Assembly: GCA_036377595.1 (NCBI GenBank)
Contig: DASUYB010000016.1
Location: 1-40,343 of the forward strand
Direction: 5' to 3'
Source: Longimicrobium sp.
GTDB lineage: Bacteria > Gemmatimonadota > Gemmatimonadetes > Longimicrobiales > Longimicrobiaceae
Length of the DNA: 40,343 nucleotides
This document shows positions 32,504 to 40,343 of this stretch, one piece after another (within the stretch, counting starts at the first letter, position 1; each line of letters starts with the position of its first letter). The notes below the pieces were generated by a model. That model ran no database searches. It saw nothing but the letters and a program-made list of their open reading frames with translations, and was not told the origin of the DNA. A program made the translations under genes and the position numbers.

Positions 32504-34951
32504 ATGCACACCTTCGCGCAGAGACAGAGCCCGGTCCGGACGGCCGACGCCGCCGAGCCGGCGAAGCAGGCGCCGGCGAAGCGGCGGGACGAGTCGCGCG
32601 CCGACGAGGCCGGGGGCGCGCGCACGCTGCAGCGCTCGGCCGCGGGCGGCGGCGCGCCGGGCGAGGTGCCGCCGGCCGTGCACGACGTCCTCCGCTCGCC
32701 GGGGCGGCCGCTGGACGCGGAGACGCGGGCGTTCTTCGAGCCGCGCTTCGGTTTCGACTTCAGCCGCGTGCGCATCCACGCCGACGGCCCGGCGGCCGAG
32801 TCGGCGCGCGCCGTCCGCGCCCGGGCCTTCACCGTCGGCCGCGACGTGGTGATGGGCCGGGATTCGCCCCCGCCGCGGACCCCGGCCGGCCGCCGCCTCC
32901 TCGCGCACGAGCTGGCGCACGCGGTTCAGCAGGAGTCGTCATCCCCACGCTCGGGAGGAGGACTGACGATCGCCGCGCCCGGGGACGCGCACGAGCGGGA
33001 GGCGGATCGCGCGGAGGCGGCCGTCGACCGCGGGATCCCCATCCCCCGCCTGACGCGCATCACCTCCCCCGCCCTCCTCGCGCGCAAGCCGCCCCAGGAG
33101 ACGGGGCCCGCCAGCGTGGAGGCCGGCGAGCCCACCGCCGCCGAGCGGCGCGAGCTGGTGGAGCTGGCGGCGCGCCAGCTGGCCGGCACCGCGGAGCGCG
33201 TCGAGCTCAGGCGCACCCAGGCCGCCGAGGCGCGCGACAAGGCGAACGGGCCCGCGCCCGGGGCCCGCGCCTTCCACGAGAAGCTGAACATGGAGTGGCT
33301 GGGGCCGCTGCTGCTGAGCGTGATCGCCACCTTCGAATCGCAGCGCAGCGAGCTTCCCGGGATCAACTTCCCCGACGAGGCGCCGGAGCAGACGAAGCTG
33401 GGCGACGGCTACGCGAAGGCGATGGACCAGATCGGCCAGGCGCTGGAGGAGATCCGGATCAACGCGGCCGGGCTGGCGCCGGCGGACCAGAAGCAGGAAG
33501 AGGCGGCGTGGGCGCGCAGCCACATGCGCTGGCTGGCCGCGAACCCCGCGGCGCCGCTGGGCGCGGGGATCCGCGAGACCTTCACGCAGAGCGAGCTGGA
33601 CCTGTCCGCGAAGCACAACCAGGAGGTGACGAAGCAGGCCGCCAATCTCGTCGCCAACCTCCACCTGTACGACCTGTCCGGGAAGGGCGCGCAGCGGCTG
33701 CGCGACGCGCTCTACGACTCCACCTACCGGCTGGAGAAGGACGCCACCACGCCCGTGGTGCACGTCAGGCCCGACACCGCGCTGATGGCCACCATCCAGC
33801 CGGTGCTCGACCAGCTCGACGCCATCCAGTGGGCGCTGGACCAGGCGGTGGACCGGCTGACGCGCGCGGAGAAGAAGACGCGGGCCTTCGCCGCCGACCC
33901 GGTGGCCAACAAGACGGACGGCGACACGCTGCAGGCGCACTTCCGCACGCGCGACGCGGGCTACGCCACGCTGCTGGCCGACCGGCTGGCTCGGCTGGCG
34001 CGCGAGCTGGGCGGCCAGGGCTCGCTGACCGTGCACGCGCGCGACCCCAACGACCCGCAGTGCGGCGTCGGCTCGGTCGGCTCGGGGTTCTCGCGCACGG
34101 TGGCGCACGCCGACGCCAACGAGTTCCACTTCTGCACCGGCGTCACCGTAGGCGACGACGAGATCGTGAGCACCGTCATCCACGAGACGGTGCACGCCGT
34201 GATCCCCCAGCTGGGCGCGAAGTCCGCGGTGAAGACGTCGGCCGACACGCCGGGCGACCGGGCGTACTCGTTCGAGCGCGTCTACTGGCGGCTGAGCACC
34301 GAGGAGGCGCTGGACAACGCCGAGTCGTACGCCTTCTACGTCGATGCGCTGCTGGGCGTGGCGGTCACCCGCCCCGACGCGCCGACCGACGAGATCAAGG
34401 GGTGCACCGACGAGGAGACCGTCAAGGACGCGATCGCGCGCGCCACCTACCGCATCCGGCTGGGCGCGATGTGGGCCGACCAGAGTTTCGCCACGCCGGT
34501 GCCGTCGGGGATCGTCGACATCGTGCGTTTCGCCTTCCCCCAGGCGGACGCGACCAAGGCGGGGGAGATCCTGACGCACATGATGAATCTGGCCGCGCGG
34601 CTCGAGTACTACCTGCCGGTGGTCTGCACCAAGGCCACCGACGCGGAGGCGAAGGCGGGCGCGCTGACGTACGGCGCGAAGCTCCGCGCGACGGCCACGG
34701 GGGTGGCGGCGACGAGCAAGACGTATCCGGCGGGGACGATCCGCATCTGCCCCGAGTGGTTCAAGGCCGGCGACGCGGTGCGCGAGGACACGCTCACCGC
34801 CATCCTGGCCCTGCGCTACCGCGACACGGTCCCCCAGGCGGACCTGATGGGGATCGTCACGCTGGCGCGCCACATCCAGGAGGAGGTGCACCCCTCGGTG
34901 GCCACGCGCACCCTCCAGCAGCACCAGGCCGCCGACGCCCCGCCGCCTTAA
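32504..34951 (+). CDS. Large DUF4157 protein with C-terminal metalloprotease-like domain
   Basis: 815 residues, one of the largest genes here. The N-terminus MHTFAQRQ and 'LDAETRAFFEPRFGFDFSRVRIHADGPAAESARAVRARAFTVGRDVV...LAHELAHAVQQ' form a DUF4157 domain (HELAH 135-139). A long helical middle (200-480) follows. A second zinc-site-like motif 'STVIHETVHAVIPQLG' (HETVH 560-564) is followed 44 residues later by 'DNAESYAFYV', the spacing and wording of aspzincin/deuterolysin-like proteases. Many such proteins are effectors of contractile injection systems, but no baseplate or sheath genes are in the window. No signal peptide. Confidence 0.88.
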   Translation: MHTFAQRQSPVRTADAAEPAKQAPAKRRDESRADEAGGARTLQRSAAGGGAPGEVPPAVHDVLRSPGRPLDAETRAFFEPRFGFDFSRVRIHADGPAAESARAVRARAFTVGRDVVMGRDSPPPRTPAGRRLLAHELAHAVQQESSSPRSGGGLTIAAPGDAHEREADRAEAAVDRGIPIPRLTRITSPALLARKPPQETGPASVEAGEPTAAERRELVELAARQLAGTAERVELRRTQAAEARDKANGPAPGARAFHEKLNMEWLGPLLLSVIATFESQRSELPGINFPDEAPEQTKLGDGYAKAMDQIGQALEEIRINAAGLAPADQKQEEAAWARSHMRWLAANPAAPLGAGIRETFTQSELDLSAKHNQEVTKQAANLVANLHLYDLSGKGAQRLRDALYDSTYRLEKDATTPVVHVRPDTALMATIQPVLDQLDAIQWALDQAVDRLTRAEKKTRAFAADPVANKTDGDTLQAHFRTRDAGYATLLADRLARLARELGGQGSLTVHARDPNDPQCGVGSVGSGFSRTVAHADANEFHFCTGVTVGDDEIVSTVIHETVHAVIPQLGAKSAVKTSADTPGDRAYSFERVYWRLSTEEALDNAESYAFYVDALLGVAVTRPDAPTDEIKGCTDEETVKDAIARATYRIRLGAMWADQSFATPVPSGIVDIVRFAFPQADATKAGEILTHMMNLAARLEYYLPVVCTKATDAEAKAGALTYGAKLRATATGVAATSKTYPAGTIRICPEWFKAGDAVREDTLTAILALRYRDTVPQADLMGIVTLARHIQEEVHPSVATRTLQQHQAADAPPP

Positions 34952-34971
34952 GAACGGACAACAGAAGGGGG

Positions 34972-35033
34972 CTCACGCAGGGTTAGCAGAGTGAGCAGTC
35001 AACAAACTGCTTACTCTGCTAACTCTGGGTGAG
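34972..35033. repeat. Long hairpin repeat, family A copy 2
   Basis: 28-nt inverted repeat (34972-34999 with 35006-35033) with three mismatches; same vocabulary as 3222-3295 (CTCACGCAG, TTAGCAGAGT). It lies between convergent genes. Confidence 0.85.
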
Positions 35034-35060
35034 ACTTGCTGTTTCCGTATCCGCCAAACG

Positions 35061-35090
35061 AAAGAGCCCGGGCGTTCGCCCGGGCTCTTT
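35061..35090. terminator. Bidirectional terminator
   Basis: AAAGAGCCCGGGCG / CGCCCGGGCTCTTT, perfect 14-nt arms with A-run and T-run at the ends, placed between the convergent DUF4157 and methyltransferase genes. It can work on both strands. Confidence 0.9.
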
Positions 35091-35114
35091 CCCCACATCT
35101 CCCCCAAAGCCGTC

Positions 35115-36023
35115 TCACTCCGGCTTGCGGCCGACGACGACGTTCACGGTGAAGAGGGGCGACGTCACCATCATCGCGGCCAGCTTCAGGTACCGGCGGA
35201 ACTTGAGGTAGTAGTCGGTGCCCACCGCCTCCTCGATCTCCGCGCGGTGCTCGTGCATGTTCCCCTGCCAGCGCGCCAGCGTCTTCGCGTACTGCCAGCG
35301 CGGGATCGTCACCACCTCCTCCACGTCGAAGCCGGCGTCGTCCATCATCGCCAACTCCTGCGCCAGCGTGCGGTAGTTGCCGGTGAAGCCGTAGATCTCG
35401 TTGATCGGCAGCGTGGCGCGGTTGATCACCGCGTGCGCGGCGTTGGTGAAGTGCAGCTCCTTGTTCACCATTCGCCCGCCGGGGCGCAGCAGCGACAGCG
35501 ACTTGCCGAAGAAGCCGCCCAGGTCGTTGAAGTGGACGATCACCTCGTCGGTGTAGATGGCGTCGAACGGCTCGTCGTCCTGGTAGTCGTGCCAGTGGCT
35601 CTCCACGATCCGCGCGTCCACGCCGTGCCGGGCGATGCGTGCCTCGGCGAACGCCTTCTGCTTGGGCGACAGGGTGAGCCCCACCCCGCGCGCGCCGTAG
35701 CGCTTGCAGAGGTAGGTCAGCGGCCCGCCCCACCCGCACCCCACGTCGAGGATGCGCGCGCCCGGCTTGAGGTCCATGCAGCGCGCCATCAGGTCGAGCT
35801 TGGCCTCCTGCGACTCGGTGTCGTTCGTGGCCGAGTCCCACAGGTTGCACGAGTACACGTTCCACTCGCCGCCGGTGATGCGCTGGAAGAACACCGGCGG
35901 CTGCTCGTAGTGCTGGTTGGTCCGCTCGCGGTCTTCGTCGACCGTGAACGACTGGTACATCTCCTGGTCGGGCGCGGGCTTCCAGCCGGGCTTGCGGGTG
36001 TGCTCGAGGGTGTGGGGCGACAT
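35115..36023 (-). CDS. CFA-synthase-like SAM methyltransferase
   Basis: 302-residue class I methyltransferase of the cyclopropane-fatty-acid synthase/mycolic-acid methyltransferase type. Residues 38-70 match the family ('NQHYEQPPVFFQRITGGEWNVYSCNLWDS'); the SAM-binding motif is ILDVGCGWGG at 91-100, followed by 'YGARGVGLTLSPKQKAFAEARI'. 'DAIYTDEVIVHFNDLGGFFGKSLSLLRPGGRMV' gives motifs II-III. Full CFA synthases are longer (about 380) with an extra N-terminal domain, so a different lipid or small-molecule substrate is possible. Start at MSPHTLEHT; a 66-residue upstream extension looks non-coding. Confidence 0.88.
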   Translation of the reverse strand: MSPHTLEHTRKPGWKPAPDQEMYQSFTVDEDRERTNQHYEQPPVFFQRITGGEWNVYSCNLWDSATNDTESQEAKLDLMARCMDLKPGARILDVGCGWGGPLTYLCKRYGARGVGLTLSPKQKAFAEARIARHGVDARIVESHWHDYQDDEPFDAIYTDEVIVHFNDLGGFFGKSLSLLRPGGRMVNKELHFTNAAHAVINRATLPINEIYGFTGNYRTLAQELAMMDDAGFDVEEVVTIPRWQYAKTLARWQGNMHEHRAEIEEAVGTDYYLKFRRYLKLAAMMVTSPLFTVNVVVGRKPE

Positions 36024-36380
36024 GGATCTCGTCGTCGGGGATGGGGATGGGATCGCACCCGGCGCGCGGGTGGCTGCACGGAAATCGGCTGATCCGGTCC
36101 GGATCGGGAACACCGGACCTGCGCGATCGGGATCGTGGCGATGCAAATCGTGGCGGACGGAGCCCGCGCGTGTGCGGGAGATCTGTTCACTGAGAATAGT
36201 CGCTCCGGGCCGTGCGATCAACGCCCGCGTGCACCCGGGCGGAATTTCCCGCCGGATCGCGGCTCCGGACGCGGATGCGATCTCCCGCGCGGCGCTTGAC
36301 CCCGCGCACTCGTCGCGTCACCTTGCGCCGGTGCCATCCCCGCGCACGCATGTTTCCCCACCCCGACGCGACCGATCTCC
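36024..36380. promoter_or_regulatory. Divergent intergenic region, no gene seen
   Basis: Lies between the starts of the minus-strand methyltransferase and the plus-strand GNAT-like gene, so it should hold both promoters. I could not identify convincing -35/-10 boxes or operators. Confidence 0.35.
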
Positions 36381-37550
36381 ATGACGTCCACCGCTTCGCC
36401 CCCGGCCGCCGACGCTTCCGTGCGCGTGCGCGAGATCCCGCAGGGCGAGTCCCTGAAGGCGTTCATGGAGCTCTCCTGGACCATCAACGCCGCCGACCCC
36501 AACTGGGTGCCGCCGCTGCGCGGCGAGCTGAAGACGCTGCTGGACCGCGGCAAGCACCCGTTCCACAAGCACGCCGACGTCGCCTACTACATCGCCGAGC
36601 GCGGCGGCCGGCCGGTGGGGCGCGTCGCGGCGGTGGTCAACCGGCTCTACAACGAGTTCCACGGCGACCGCGTGGGCTTCTTCGGATTGTTCGAGTGCGT
36701 GGACGACGAGGCGGTCGCCCGCGCGCTGCTCGACGCGGCCGCGCGGTGGCTGCAGGGGCGCGGGATGGACACCATGCGCGGGCCGATGAACCTCTCCACC
36801 AACGAGGAGCTGTGCTCGCCCGGCGTGCTGGTGGACGGGTTCGACACGCCGCCCAAGGTGCTGATGGGCCACAATCCCCCCTGGTACGGGCGGCTGATGG
36901 ACGCGGCGGGGATGGAGAAGAGCAAGGACCTGCTCGCGTACTTCGCGCCCACGCCGGACCTCCCCGAGCGCACGGAAAAGCTGTTCGAGAAGATCGTGCA
37001 GCGCGAGAAGGCCGTGATCCGCCCGCTGGAGATGCGCCGGCTGCGCGAGGAGGTGGAGAAGATCAAGGAGATCTACAACGCGGCGTGGCAGCGCAACTGG
37101 GGCTTCGTGCCGCTGACCGACGACGAGTTCGAGCACATGGTGAAGTCGCTGAAGCCGATCGTGGACCCCGACCTCTGCTTCATCGCGGAGAAGGACGGCG
37201 AGCCGATCGGCTTCTCGCTGGCGCTGCCGGACTTCAACCAGGTGCTGCGGAAGATCCGCAGCGGGCGGCTCCTTCCCTTCGGCATCTTCCGCATCCTCTG
37301 GGAGCGGCGAAAGATCCACACGCTGCGGCACATCACCCTGGGCTTCAAGCCCGAGTACCAGCACGCCGGCCTGGGCGCCGCCTTCTACCTGCGGACCTTC
37401 CGCACCGGCGCCGCCAAGGGCTACCGCGAGGCCGAGGGCTCGTGGATCCTCGAGGACAACACCGAGATGCGCGGCGCGCTGGAGAAGATGGGCGTGGCCG
37501 TGTACAAGACCTACCGGGTGTACGACCGGGCGCTGGCGCCGGCGTCGTAG
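36381..37550 (+). CDS. GNAT-fold acyltransferase-like protein, YghO-like
   Basis: 389 residues. The N-terminal half ('FMELSWTINAADPNWVPPLRGELKTLLD', 'VAYYIAERGGRPVGRVAAVVNRLYNEFHGDRVGFFGLFEC', 'GPMNLSTNEELCSPGVLVDGFDTPP') and the C-terminal half ('CFIAEKDGEPIGFSLALPDFNQVL', 'GLGAAFYLRTFRTGAAKGYREAEGSWILEDNTEMRGALEKMG') have GNAT-like folds and match the YghO-like family of unknown activity. No membrane segment or signal. Start ATG 36381; it is monocistronic between repeats. Confidence 0.8.
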   Translation: MTSTASPPAADASVRVREIPQGESLKAFMELSWTINAADPNWVPPLRGELKTLLDRGKHPFHKHADVAYYIAERGGRPVGRVAAVVNRLYNEFHGDRVGFFGLFECVDDEAVARALLDAAARWLQGRGMDTMRGPMNLSTNEELCSPGVLVDGFDTPPKVLMGHNPPWYGRLMDAAGMEKSKDLLAYFAPTPDLPERTEKLFEKIVQREKAVIRPLEMRRLREEVEKIKEIYNAAWQRNWGFVPLTDDEFEHMVKSLKPIVDPDLCFIAEKDGEPIGFSLALPDFNQVLRKIRSGRLLPFGIFRILWERRKIHTLRHITLGFKPEYQHAGLGAAFYLRTFRTGAAKGYREAEGSWILEDNTEMRGALEKMGVAVYKTYRVYDRALAPAS

Positions 37551-37576
37551 GCGTGCATTCGAATCGAGAAGGAAGA

Positions 37577-37652
37577 AATCACACGGAGGGAACGGGGGAA
37601 ACGGAGGACTGAACCGGGTTTCCTCCGTTCCCTCCGTTTCCTCCGTGTGATT
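37577..37652. repeat. Long hairpin repeat, family B copy 2
   Basis: 32-nt arms (37577-37608 with 37621-37652), near-perfect and made of CCTCCGTT/AACGGAGG words; the second copy of the element at 5688-5765. It lies between convergent genes. Confidence 0.85.
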
Positions 37653-37711
37653 CAGTGCTGTTGGGACGTCCTGGGGATGCACAACCACAGGCGGAAACGG
37701 GTTTCCTGCAT

Positions 37712-37786
37712 GCGTCGAGGCGCAGGGAGATGAAGGCAGGCGCAGCTTCCCCTGCGCCTGTCCTTCGCATCCCTGCGCCTCGACGC
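37712..37786. repeat. Long hairpin repeat, family E
   Basis: Arms of 34-35 nt (37712-37745 with 37752-37786), outer part GCGTCGAGGCGCAGGGA exact, inner part slightly diverged. It follows family B copy 2 directly and ends 10 bp from the stop of the minus-strand lipoprotein gene, so it could also end that transcript. No T-tract. Confidence 0.85.
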
Positions 37787-37796
37787 GGCTTCCGCG

Positions 37797-38291
37797 TCAG
37801 CGCCGCTTGCGCATCACGAACCGGCCCGACGCGGCGCCACCGCGATCGTGGTCGTACGTCCAGCTGCCCGCCACCGAGTCGCCCCACAGCTGTCCCTGCA
37901 TCCGCACCGCGGTGGCGCCGGGCTGCAGCGTGATCTGCACCGTGTCGCCGCGCGCGAGCCGGGCCTCGAGCGCCGGCACCCGGCGGCCGCCGTCCAGCTC
38001 GAACCCGAACGGGCGGAAGCGCGTGTCGTAGGTCCCCGAGTGCGTCGGCGGACCGGAGAACCCGGCGCCGTCCGCCAGCGATTCGTTGCGCAGCAGCGCC
38101 AGCTCACCGCGCAGCCTCTGCTGGCGGGGCATGTGGCCGGGGAGCAGCGGCGACTCCAGCGTGAACTCCACCGACCAGACACCGTCCAGCGCCGGGCCCG
38201 CAACGCCGTCCCACCGGGCCTGTGGCGACACCCTGCATCCCGCCAGCGCCGCGAGCAGCACCGGCAGGCACCGGCCCATCCTGCGGCTCAT
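37797..38291 (-). CDS. Small lipoprotein of unknown function
   Basis: 164 residues with a lipoprotein signal (MSRRMGRCLPVLLAALAGC). The mature part is beta-rich: 'LDGVWSVEFTLESPLL', 'SGTYDTRFRPFGFEL', 'GDTVQITLQPGATAVRMQGQLWGDSVAGSWTYD', like lipocalin-type small lipoproteins that report on solute or envelope state. The start is supported by GGGAGGA 5 nt upstream. Two tandem direct repeats lie 118-172 bp upstream. It is downstream of, and may be controlled by, the adjacent two-component system. Confidence 0.8.
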   Translation of the reverse strand: MSRRMGRCLPVLLAALAGCRVSPQARWDGVAGPALDGVWSVEFTLESPLLPGHMPRQQRLRGELALLRNESLADGAGFSGPPTHSGTYDTRFRPFGFELDGGRRVPALEARLARGDTVQITLQPGATAVRMQGQLWGDSVAGSWTYDHDRGGAASGRFVMRKRR

Positions 38292-38408
38292 CGATTCCTC
38301 CCAGGGGCGCCGGATCAGTCCCGGTCACCCATCTCCATTCTGCGTCGTACAGCGCGTCGACGACCTCCATCCTTGGAGACCGCACGCGATGCAAGTCTAC
38401 GACGCGAG

Positions 38409-38463
38409 CCGTTAAGGAGGCGTAAAGAATCGCCCCGCCGCCGTTAAGGAATCACAAAGAAGC
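38409..38463 (-). promoter_or_regulatory. Tandem operator-like direct repeats upstream of the lipoprotein gene
   Basis: Two 23-bp copies at 38409-38431 and 38441-38463 share CCGTTAAGGA, then five bases (all but one different), then CAAAGAA or TAAAGAA. Centres are 32 bp apart, about three helical turns. The form suits an OmpR/KdpE-class response regulator; a KdpE-like gene lies close by. Confidence 0.5.
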
Positions 38464-38469
38464 GCGGCG

Positions 38470-40047
38470 TCACGACGGATCGCCCGACGCCTCGTTGGGG
38501 AGGGGGGCGAGAGGGAGGGAGAAGACGAACACGCTTCCGCCGCCCGGCCGCGGCTCGAACCCGAGCGCGCCTCCCTGGGCGCCGGCCAGGCGGCGGGAGA
38601 TGGAGAGGCCCAGCCCCGCGCCGCCGGCGTCGCCTTCCCGGTGGGGGCCGCGATAGAACGGCTGGAAGATGCGCTCGCGCTCGTCGGGAGGCACGCCGGG
38701 CCCGCGGTCGGCGATCCGGAAGACGAGCCGGTCTCCGTCGCCCGCGACGGACAGGTCGATCGGCGTTCCCGGCGGGGCGTACTTGTGCGCGTTCTCCAGG
38801 AGGTTCACCAGCACCCGCAGCGACTGCACGAAGTCCAGCCGGCCCAGCAGCAGCGGCTCGTCGGGGTGCAGGCCGACCCGGATCTCCCGGTCGTCCAGCG
38901 ACCCCGAGACGCGCTGCAGCGCGGCGCCCACCAGGTCCTCCGCGGCCACGATCTCGGGCGACAGCGGCAGCTCGCCCGCGTTCAGCCGCGACAGGTCGAG
39001 GAGGTCGGCCACGAAGCGGTTCAGCCGGTCCGCCTCTTCCTCGATGGTCACCGCGCGGTCGTCGCCGCCCTCGCCCAGGTCGTGCGCCAGCGCCTTGATG
39101 GTGGTCAGCGGCGTGCGCAGGTCGTGCGAGACGGAGGCGATCAGCGCGTCCTTCAGCCGGTCGGCCTCGCGCAGCGCCTCGGCGCGCTCGGCCTCGGCCG
39201 CCAGCCGCACGCGCTCCGCCCCCAGCGCCGCGTAGTACGCCAGCGCGGCGAAGAAGCGGCGCTGCGCCGGCGTCAGCGCGATCCCCTCCTCCCGCGCGAT
39301 GCGCAGCACCCCCGCGATGCGGCCGCGCACGCGCAGCGGCAGCGAAAGCCCGCGCGCGCCGGGCACGGCAGGGATCTCCACCTCGCCCGCCCCGCCGCCC
39401 GACGTCGTCAGCCGCGTGGTCCCGTCCACCTGCTCCACCACCACCTCGCCGCGCTCCGCCGCGAGGCTCACCAGCGCCCCGCCTTCGCGTGCGCCGGGTG
39501 ACCCCGGCGCCGTGGCGCGGGCGCCCAGCGCGAGCGGCGCATCGCCCCCGTCGCGCAGCCAGATCTCGCAGGCGTCCACCTCCAGCGTGCCGCGGATCAC
39601 CTCGGCCACGGCCCGCAGCGCCTCTTCCGCGCGCCCCGCGTTCAGCGTCTCCGCGCCCAGGGTGGACAGGCGGTTGATCTCCTCCGCACGGCGGCGCGCC
39701 TCCTCGGCCTCGCTGCGCGCGCGGAAGAGCAGGTGCGTGGCCACGGCGGCCACCACCAGGAAGGTGAAGAGCACCAGCCAGTCCAGCGGAGAGCGGACGG
39801 CGAGGGTGCCGTACGGGGGAAGGAAGAAGAAGTTGAAGCAGAGGAAGGCGACCAGCGCCAGCACGAACCCGCGGGCGCGCGGCCCGCGCGTGCTGGCGGC
39901 AAGCACGAGAAGGAGATAGCCGAGCGCGACGTGCGCCTTGTCGAGGTACCCGCGGACCGCGATCATCGCGGCCGTGAGGGCGATCAGCGCGGCGATCCAG
40001 GCGGCCCATTCCGCCGCGCCGCGCCCGCCGCCGTCCGCCCCGGCCAC
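38470..40047 (-). CDS. KdpD-like sensor histidine kinase (DUF4118-GAF-HisKA-HATPase)
   Basis: 525 residues. The N-terminal 100 residues have four helices of the DUF4118 KdpD membrane domain ('YLDKAHVALGYLLLVLAASTRGPRARGFVLALVAFLCFNFFFLPPYGTLAV'). A GAF-like segment follows (about 125-280), then HisKA with the phospho-acceptor H308 in SHDLRTPLTT, and HATPase_c with N-box 'NLLENAHKYAPPGTP', 'DRGPGVPPDERERIFQPFYRG' and 'GAGLGLSISRRL'. The large KdpD osmosensor/USP N-terminal part is absent, so this is a short KdpD-type kinase. GTG start, 3 bp after the response regulator stop, so the two are coupled. No kdpFABC genes are visible. Confidence 0.9.
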   Translation of the reverse strand: MAGADGGGRGAAEWAAWIAALIALTAAMIAVRGYLDKAHVALGYLLLVLAASTRGPRARGFVLALVAFLCFNFFFLPPYGTLAVRSPLDWLVLFTFLVVAAVATHLLFRARSEAEEARRRAEEINRLSTLGAETLNAGRAEEALRAVAEVIRGTLEVDACEIWLRDGGDAPLALGARATAPGSPGAREGGALVSLAAERGEVVVEQVDGTTRLTTSGGGAGEVEIPAVPGARGLSLPLRVRGRIAGVLRIAREEGIALTPAQRRFFAALAYYAALGAERVRLAAEAERAEALREADRLKDALIASVSHDLRTPLTTIKALAHDLGEGGDDRAVTIEEEADRLNRFVADLLDLSRLNAGELPLSPEIVAAEDLVGAALQRVSGSLDDREIRVGLHPDEPLLLGRLDFVQSLRVLVNLLENAHKYAPPGTPIDLSVAGDGDRLVFRIADRGPGVPPDERERIFQPFYRGPHREGDAGGAGLGLSISRRLAGAQGGALGFEPRPGGGSVFVFSLPLAPLPNEASGDPS

Positions 40048-40050
40048 GGG

Positions 40051-40343
40051 TCAGTCGAGCGCGCGGAACCGGTAGCCGACACCCGGTTCGGTGACGACGA
40101 GCGTGGGCCGCACCGGGTCACGCTCGATCTTGCGGCGCAGGTTGGCCACGTGCACGCGAAGGTACCCCTGGGGATCGCCGGGCGAACGCCCCCACACCGC
40201 GCGAAAGATCTGGTCGTGGGTAAGGGTGCGCCCGGCCTGGGCCACGAAGGCGCGCAGCAGGTCCCACTCGGTAGGGGTGAGATGGATCTCGCCCCCGTCG
40301 CGCGTGAGCACGCGCCGCGCGAGGTCGATGGTCAGCCCGCCCG
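40051..40343 (-). CDS. KdpE/OmpR-type response regulator (partial)
   Basis: Only the C-terminal winged-helix DNA-binding domain is in the window: 'LTPTEWDLLRAFVAQAGRTLTHDQIFRAVWGRSPGDPQGYLRVHVANLRRKIERDPVRPTLVVTEPGVGYRF'. The reading frame continues without a stop past the right edge, where the receiver domain is expected. Partner of the KdpD-like kinase; the KdpE assignment rests on sequence style and partner. Confidence 0.88.
   Translation of the reverse strand, partial: GGLTIDLARRVLTRDGGEIHLTPTEWDLLRAFVAQAGRTLTHDQIFRAVWGRSPGDPQGYLRVHVANLRRKIERDPVRPTLVVTEPGVGYRFRALD

Noticed and set aside
31237..34951. Complete extracellular contractile injection system
   Set aside because: Only DUF4157 proteins are present; no sheath, tube, baseplate, spike or AAA+ eCIS gene was found within the window.

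Overview
The window is a high-GC bacterial chromosome segment. The gene families (TonB-type transducer with a proline-rich linker, LVIVD-repeat protein, DUF305 lipoprotein, Ig-like/leishmanolysin-like lipoprotein, DUF4157 proteins, many small lipoproteins) and the abundance of long intergenic hairpin repeats suggest Gemmatimonadota, probably a Longimicrobium-like lineage. This assignment is an inference from protein style. No rRNA or tRNA gene was seen.

Left part (1-8.3 kb, all minus strand): an ABC-F ATPase, a TonB-like protein, a secreted Ig-domain metalloprotease lipoprotein, and an LVIVD-repeat protein behind a DUF305 lipoprotein. Terminator-like hairpins and repeat hairpins separate several of them.

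8.5-19.0 kb (all plus strand): a complete form I aerobic carbon monoxide dehydrogenase locus. In order it holds xdhC/coxF-like, mocA-like cytidylyltransferase, a second XdhC-like protein with a YHS domain, coxD (MoxR AAA+), coxE (VWA), a glyoxalase-fold protein with a helical tail, coxG, coxM, coxS and coxL. CoxL carries the form I signature AYRCSFR. The accessory genes would make the Mo-MCD cofactor and insert the Cu-S part of the active site, while CoxG has a membrane-anchor tail.

19.2-27.4 kb: an accessory region of mixed base composition that looks like a decayed integron cassette array without an integrase (CALIN-like). It has two homologous attC-like sites at 20262-20350 and 23696-23788, a hybrid site at 22529-22638, half-sites, an IS110-family transposase fragment, and a 93-bp structured duplication. 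Typical cassette cargo is present: a HEPN protein, two secreted or small peptides, a TIM-barrel-like protein, membrane proteins, an isoprenylcysteine-methyltransferase-like protein, YciI-like, DHFR-like and DUF1801 proteins.

27.4-30.7 kb: a cupin, a small gene split by an octanucleotide tandem repeat (candidate phase-variable or decaying), a translationally coupled DoxX/ECF-sigma pair, and a BtpA-family protein.

30.7-35.0 kb: two divergent DUF4157 proteins, each carrying a different C-terminal metalloprotease-like domain. One is followed by a small HEAT-like partner. 35.1-40.3 kb: a CFA-synthase-like methyltransferase, a GNAT/YghO-like protein, a lipoprotein with tandem operator-like sites upstream, and a KdpD/KdpE-type two-component system running off the right edge.
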